Shown here: positions 41,680 through 46,431 of the stretch, piece by piece
Layout of the letters: the number at the start of each line of letters is the position of its first letter
Numbering within the stretch: the stretch's first letter is position 1
Origin: an uncultured delta proteobacterium
Lineage (GTDB): Bacteria > Desulfobacterota > WTBG01 > CAIYCZ01 > CAIRTM01
Direction of reading: 5' to 3'
Assembly: GCA_903881505.1 (NCBI GenBank)
Contig: CAIRTM010000132.1
Coordinates: forward strand, 1 to 46,431
Length of the DNA: 46,431 nucleotides
Translations under genes and position numbers: made by a program
The notes under the pieces: generated by a model
Told to the model about the DNA's origin: nothing
The model's database searches: none
Seen by the model: only the letters and a program-made list of their open reading frames with translations

Positions 41680-43383
41680 CTATAGCTGCTCCAGCAGATC
41701 AAAATCCTTCAGCTTTCGGTAGAATGTCCGGCGACTTATGCCCAGAATCCGGGCAGCCTTTGTGCGGTTCCATTTGGTTTTTTCTAGCGCGTCAAGAATC
41801 TGCTCCCTGCTTGCGGAGCACTCCATCGCTTCGGCAGCTTCATCAACTGCAACGGCATCCTTGATCTGCAACGAAATATGGTCTGTCGTGATGGTGTCCG
41901 CGTTGCAGAGGATGAACCCGCGCTCAAGCACATTCTCAAGTTCACGCACATTGCCCGGCCATGTATAGTTCACGAAAAGCCGCATCACCTGGTCTGAAAC
42001 GCCCTGCACATTCCGGTTAAACTTGGTATTGAATTTCTGGCAGAAATGGCCCACCAGAAGCGGAATATCTTCGATGCGCTGCGAAAGCGGCGGCAGATTC
42101 ATTTCCATGACATTGAGACGATAGTAGAGATCTTCGCGAAACAGACCCCGGCGCATTTTCTCAGAGAGATCTGCGTTGGTTGCGGCTATTACCCGCACGT
42201 CAATTTTGACCGGTCTTGTGTCACCGACGCGCTCGAATTCGCGCTCCTGAAGGACACGTAAAAACTTCAACTGTAGGGCCGGGGAAAGATCGCCGATTTC
42301 ATCAAGAAAAATGGTCCCCCCGTTGGCAAGCTCAAACCGGCCGGTCTTAGCCTTGACCGCTCCGGTAAAGGCGCCGGCGATGTGGCCGAACAGTTCGCTT
42401 TCCAGCAGATTTTCAGACAGTGCGGCGCAGTTCACCTTTACAAACGGCTTCAGCGCCCGCGTACCGCTGTAATGGATAGCATCTGCGACCAATTCCTTGC
42501 CGGTGCCGGACTCGCCGGTAATCAACACCGTAGTGTCGGTTTCGGCCAGCGCCTCAATGCGCGTGTATATTTCCTGCATGGCGGCGCTTTTGCCGACTAT
42601 TTTTCGAAACTGCCGGCGATCATTCAGCGTCCGCTCCAGGTCCGTGATCCGGCTGATATCACGCATCACCAGCACAGCTCCCATAAAAACCGCATCGCGT
42701 CCCAGCAGCGGAGAACAATTAATAATGACAATTTGCGGTCGACCGTCAGGGCCGGCTATTTCCGTTCGGAACTCACGAATGGGCTGCCTGGTTTCAATTG
42801 TTTTTTTGAGCACGTCCAACGAGGAGGCCAGGCGCGGCAATGTGACCTCCAGTATGCTGCGCCCAAGCAATCCTGCCGGCGGCGTTAGAAAAAACTGCTC
42901 GATCGCATCATTGGTATGGGTGATACACATCTGCGTATCGACCGAGATGATACCGTCCTGAACACTGGCAAAAATAGCTTCAAGGTTGCGCAGGTAAAGC
43001 TCCTTTTGATCATCAATAGTCTTCAATCGCAGGGCCAGATCAACAACACGCAGCAGCACCTGCTGCGTAACCGGTTTCGGGATATAATCATACGCCCCGA
43101 GCCGCACCGCGGCCGCGGCTGTTTCAATATCAGGCGCACCGGTTATCATAATCACCGGTGCGCGAAGGCCCCGATCCTTGATCTCACGCAGCAGGTCAAC
43201 ACCGGTCTGTTGGCCCATAATGATATCGGTTATCACCAGATCGACAGGACCGGCCATCAACGACCGGATCGCCGAGACATAATCCTCTGCGCACAGCACC
43301 TCATAGCCGGCCTCCTCCAGAAACTCCCGGAAGGCGAACCGGACATGTTCTTCATCGTCAACTACGAGAATGCGGCTTTTCAT
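41680..43383 (-). CDS. NtrC-type sigma-54 response regulator with PAS domain, 567 aa
   Basis: Receiver 1-120 has Asp53 (LVITDIIM) and Lys in YDYIPKPV. A PAS domain follows (about 130-250: IFASVQDGIISVDTQMCITH). The AAA+ domain has FRKIVGKSAAMQEI, Walker A GESGTGKELVA, ELFGHIAGAFTGAV (sigma-54 contact GAFTGA) and GGTIFLDEIGDLSP (Walker B). The C-terminal Fis-type HTH is MECSASREQILDALEKTKWN and RTKAARILGISRRTFYRKL. It opens sigma-54 promoters when phosphorylated. The kinase gene lies 79 bases upstream on the same strand. Targets are unknown. Confidence 0.95.
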   Translation of the reverse strand: MKSRILVVDDEEHVRFAFREFLEEAGYEVLCAEDYVSAIRSLMAGPVDLVITDIIMGQQTGVDLLREIKDRGLRAPVIMITGAPDIETAAAAVRLGAYDYIPKPVTQQVLLRVVDLALRLKTIDDQKELYLRNLEAIFASVQDGIISVDTQMCITHTNDAIEQFFLTPPAGLLGRSILEVTLPRLASSLDVLKKTIETRQPIREFRTEIAGPDGRPQIVIINCSPLLGRDAVFMGAVLVMRDISRITDLERTLNDRRQFRKIVGKSAAMQEIYTRIEALAETDTTVLITGESGTGKELVADAIHYSGTRALKPFVKVNCAALSENLLESELFGHIAGAFTGAVKAKTGRFELANGGTIFLDEIGDLSPALQLKFLRVLQEREFERVGDTRPVKIDVRVIAATNADLSEKMRRGLFREDLYYRLNVMEMNLPPLSQRIEDIPLLVGHFCQKFNTKFNRNVQGVSDQVMRLFVNYTWPGNVRELENVLERGFILCNADTITTDHISLQIKDAVAVDEAAEAMECSASREQILDALEKTKWNRTKAARILGISRRTFYRKLKDFDLLEQL

Positions 43384-43462
43384 GGTGCGACCCTAATAAG
43401 TTTGGAGTTCGGAGTGAAAAACGATAAAAGACATAGGATTTCTTCGAACTCATTCCTCCACA

Positions 43463-46431
43463 CTAACCCTGTTCCGCCGGCAGGTCAACCATAACCTGCG
43501 TATACTGCCCGGACTCACTTTCAAACAGCAGCCTCCCGCCATGTTCCTTGACGATTGTGTGACTTATGCTCAGTCCCAGACCGGTACCCTGCCCTGTCGG
43601 CTTTGTCGTGAAAAAAGGGTTGCATATACGGGCAAGATGCTCGGGGGCGATGCCGCAGCCGTGATCGAGGAAAACAACCCGCACAAAAGAACCCGATGAA
43701 TCTTTCAGCTCTTCCGACCAAATTTCAATTTTCTTATCAGCATGCGACTCCGGAAAACGCAGATTCAGCGCATACAGTGCATTGCTGAGCAGATTTATAA
43801 ATACCTGCTGCATCTTTTGTGCACGCACAAGCACACAGGGCAGACCATCGTCCAGACGGATATCAACCTTGACCTCGGCCTTCTGAAAAAGTTTCTGTAC
43901 AAGCTGGAACGAAGGATCAAAAACAGCTCGAACCGTAACTGCACTCATATTTTCGGCTGCTGACCGTGAAAAATTAAGCAGATTCGATACAATGCCCGCT
44001 ATGCGCGTTCCTTCCTTGATAATTTTCTCCGGTATGTCAGTCTCTCCGCCCTGTTTGCTGAGTTTATTGAGCAGAATCTGAGCATAATTGATAACACCCA
44101 TGATAGGGTTATTGATCTCATGGGCAACACCGGCCGCAAGTTCGCCGATTGAAACCAGCTGGGCGGTTCGCAGGGCCTCCTGTTCGATAAGTTTGCGCTC
44201 GGTAATATCGCGCACGATGGCCGTTATAAGACGGGTATCCTTATGCACGACAACGCCAAAGGCAATTTCAGCCGGGAACTCTCTGCCGTCTTTTTTGAGA
44301 CCTACAACCTCACTGACGTTCAAAGGAGACGGCAGCACGCCGCTCTCAATCGCCTTCAAAATGCCGATGATATGCTGATCCTGTATATCCTCAGGCAGCA
44401 GTACGGCAAATGACCCGCCGATGATTTCATCGTATTCGTAGCCGAACACCTGCGTTGCCGCGCGGTTCCAAACGACTATTTTACCATTGATATCAACCGT
44501 AATGATGGCATCGGTTGCCGTCTCAACCACAGAACGGAAGCGCTCCTCGCTTTCATGCAGCAGCGCATCATGGACCAGGCGGTCATCCTCCATGATACTC
44601 AGCAGCACCTTGCGGGAGCGCTGCGCTTCAGCAAACAGCCTGAGCACCTCCTGCTCACGGGCAATCAGTTTTTTTTGTGTCATGAGCCGCGCGGTTACGT
44701 CGTGCAGCGTCACGAAAACGGCATCGGGCGCGCCGCCGCCATCATAAAAGAGCGGGATCGCATCCACGATCATCCACACAAGCTCGCGTGACGTTTCCCG
44801 GTACACTCCTATCAAGCGATCATGCACGGGCTGAGCTGTTTTCAGCGCCAGCATCGATGGATGCCGGTCAGGGGGAATAGGGACTTCATTCTCATCGACT
44901 ACCTTCCAGCCTGCTGAATAAGAAGTACGCTGCAGGAATTCCTGCATGCTCAGGCCAAGCATATTCAGGCCGGCCTGGTTGATGTCGGTAAGAGTGCCGT
45001 CGGAGCTCTGATAAAAAACGCCCTGCATCATATGCTCAAAAAGCGCATGGAACTTGGTCTCGCTTTGCTGGATATGTTGAACGGTCTGTTTCTGTTCGGT
45101 AATGTCGGTTAATGTAGCTAAGAAACCGCCAAACGAACCGTCCGCATGCATGATCGGCATTGCGGACACCAGCGCCCAGAGCACAGAGCCGTCCCGGCGC
45201 GCAAAACGACGCTCATACAGACCCGCTTGTCTGCCCATGAAATTTGCAGCGCCGTCGGCATTCGCCGCCGCCACATCTTCCTTCGTCATAAAAGAATCAA
45301 GACGGCGGCCGAGCATCTCATCTGGTACATAGCCCAGCATATCGCACAGACGGCGGTTGACAAACGTCGTGCAAAAATCACTGTCGACTGACCAGATGCC
45401 CTCATTGACCGTCTCGACAATACGGCGGTACTCTTCTTCACTCCGTGCAAACTCCTGCTCGGCCTGCCATCTGCGGGTAACATCGTTGCCGACAGACAAT
45501 ATTTCATATCCGCCATCGGGCAAGCCGATACGTTTATTCGACCAGCTCACCCGCAGAGGGGTTCCATCGCTGCGTATGCACTCGCACTCATTTTCCATAA
45601 ACGCATTCGGATCGTCTGCGACGTCTGCCAGCATCGCGGCAAGATCACTGCCTTTAGAATCACGATCCGCAAGAATCGTACCCAGTATTTTCCCGCCGAT
45701 CAGGTCTTTGCGGGGATAACCGAAAAATTTTACTGCGTATTCATTAATAAACGTGATAGTAAAGTCAGGCTTCCATCGCAAAATTATACTGCCAGCGAGC
45801 TCGACAAGATCACGGTAATTACGTTCACTTATCTCGAGCGCGATCTCGGCAGAGCGTCGGCTGTCAAGTTGAATGAATATCTTGACGAGCAGCACGACAC
45901 CGACAGGATACAGCAGCAGCACAGGCGTGCTGATGCCGCGGATGACGTCATATCTGATACCTCCCGGCATGCCGAGCATTAAAACAATCATAACAGCATG
46001 CACCAGCAGACCGAAAACGTATAAGGGCAGATATCCATTCAAACGCGGATTATGCATCCGCCAGTAATAATATATCGATCCGAATAGTGCCGATTCGGCA
46101 ATAACGCTCACGCCCACCAGTGCTCCGGCACCCCCCAGCCAAAGCCGATACAGCGCGCATATGATAGCTGCAACAGCAGCCGCAAGCGGGCCGAACATGG
46201 CACCGGCAACGCACAACAAAACGGAACGGGTATCGAATATAACCCCAGACGCGAACTGCAGTGCATGGGACATGACAAGCATGCCCATGCAGCCGAACAG
46301 CAGCCCGGAAAACAACCGAAAGCGAAAAGGTTTTTCATACATCAAACCGCTTAAACGCTGATGCGGTATCAGCGCATATATAACGCTGAAGGCTACCAGC
46401 AGCAAAATGTTGTAGACAAAATCAAGGAACA
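43463..46431 (-). CDS. multi-PAS membrane histidine kinase, N-terminus beyond the window
   Basis: The frame stays open to the right edge (codons upstream of 46405 read FLDFVYNI), so the start is missing by probably a few residues. Six membrane helices with the 5TMR-LYT pattern (FDTRSVLLCVAGAMFGPLAA) come first. Four PAS domains follow (starting near NYRDLVELAG, EYRRIVETVN, KFHALFEHMM and RFRSVVETAT). The HisKA box has the phospho-His in AAGVAHEINNPIMG. The ATPase domain has DHGCGIAPEHL and GTGLGLSISH. It senses a signal in the membrane or a PAS ligand and phosphorylates the sigma-54 regulator downstream. The signal is unknown. Confidence 0.93.
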   Translation of the reverse strand, partial: FLDFVYNILLLVAFSVIYALIPHQRLSGLMYEKPFRFRLFSGLLFGCMGMLVMSHALQFASGVIFDTRSVLLCVAGAMFGPLAAAVAAIICALYRLWLGGAGALVGVSVIAESALFGSIYYYWRMHNPRLNGYLPLYVFGLLVHAVMIVLMLGMPGGIRYDVIRGISTPVLLLYPVGVVLLVKIFIQLDSRRSAEIALEISERNYRDLVELAGSIILRWKPDFTITFINEYAVKFFGYPRKDLIGGKILGTILADRDSKGSDLAAMLADVADDPNAFMENECECIRSDGTPLRVSWSNKRIGLPDGGYEILSVGNDVTRRWQAEQEFARSEEEYRRIVETVNEGIWSVDSDFCTTFVNRRLCDMLGYVPDEMLGRRLDSFMTKEDVAAANADGAANFMGRQAGLYERRFARRDGSVLWALVSAMPIMHADGSFGGFLATLTDITEQKQTVQHIQQSETKFHALFEHMMQGVFYQSSDGTLTDINQAGLNMLGLSMQEFLQRTSYSAGWKVVDENEVPIPPDRHPSMLALKTAQPVHDRLIGVYRETSRELVWMIVDAIPLFYDGGGAPDAVFVTLHDVTARLMTQKKLIAREQEVLRLFAEAQRSRKVLLSIMEDDRLVHDALLHESEERFRSVVETATDAIITVDINGKIVVWNRAATQVFGYEYDEIIGGSFAVLLPEDIQDQHIIGILKAIESGVLPSPLNVSEVVGLKKDGREFPAEIAFGVVVHKDTRLITAIVRDITERKLIEQEALRTAQLVSIGELAAGVAHEINNPIMGVINYAQILLNKLSKQGGETDIPEKIIKEGTRIAGIVSNLLNFSRSAAENMSAVTVRAVFDPSFQLVQKLFQKAEVKVDIRLDDGLPCVLVRAQKMQQVFINLLSNALYALNLRFPESHADKKIEIWSEELKDSSGSFVRVVFLDHGCGIAPEHLARICNPFFTTKPTGQGTGLGLSISHTIVKEHGGRLLFESESGQYTQVMVDLPAEQG

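Noticed and set aside
1-46431. CRISPR array or cas genes
   Set aside because: No series of regularly spaced identical repeats and no Cas-like protein is visible.

Overview
The window comes from a GC-rich Gram-negative bacterium. A YidC/YidD/RnpA block, a bacterial lipocalin lipoprotein, a KefF/KefC pair and a sigma-54 response regulator all point that way. The Etf:quinone oxidoreductase operon, the selenium-handling operon, the B12-type radical SAM protein and the gingipain-like protease with a Cys-rich tail suggest an anaerobic deltaproteobacterium-like lineage (Desulfobacterota or a relative). That placement is inference from gene content; no rRNA or other marker in the window proves it.

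Layout. 1-2.0 kb: the tail of an MBL-fold RNase Z-like gene, a small HTH protein, a ZIP metal transporter broken by a -1 frameshift in a homopolymer, and a GDT1/UPF0016 exporter. 2.1-6.5 kb: a tightly packed trio of zinc-dependent phospholipase-C-like protein, ATP-grasp ligase and RecG. 6.5-9.0 kb: a lone receiver protein, RadC and a Ppx/GppA phosphatase. 9.0-13.9 kb: the conserved block rpmH-rnpA-yidD-yidC-jag-mnmE; rpmH starts with TTG. 13.9-17.0 kb: a membrane-anchored GT2 glycosyltransferase followed by an STT3/PglB-type oligosaccharyltransferase, the core of an N-glycosylation system. 17.2-17.8 kb: a lipocalin (Blc).

17.97-23.98 kb, minus strand, is the most unusual part. In transcription order it holds a PqqD-like peptide-binding protein, an unannotated 35-residue precursor-like peptide with its own promoters and intrinsic terminator, an HPr-kinase-like protein, a secreted C25 (gingipain-type) cysteine protease and a Ser/His signal-peptidase-like protein. 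I read it as a candidate ribosomally synthesised, modified peptide (RiPP-like) system. The peptide carries a YxxPxI leader motif of the kind bound by PqqD-type recognition domains. No lasso cyclase, transglutaminase or transporter is present, so it does not match a standard class.

24.1-31.6 kb: tRNA-Met, a B12-binding radical SAM protein, an electron-transfer operon (etfB, ferredoxin-fused etfA, Fe-S/CCG membrane oxidoreductase) ending in an intrinsic terminator, and mtnA. 32.2-34.9 kb: a selenium/sulfur operon (YedE, YedF/TusA-like, class V aminotransferase, DUF3343). 35.0-35.9 kb: lexA with a striking palindromic operator over its promoter, then tRNA-Glu with its own promoter and terminator. 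36.1-38.6 kb: kefF/kefC. 38.6-40.5 kb: queE overlapping a DUF362 gene. 40.7-41.3 kb: a periplasmic cyclophilin. 41.3-41.7 kb: a non-coding stretch that looks like a decayed repeat or IS end. 41.7-46.4 kb: a two-component pair, an NtrC-type regulator and a multi-PAS membrane histidine kinase that runs off the right end.
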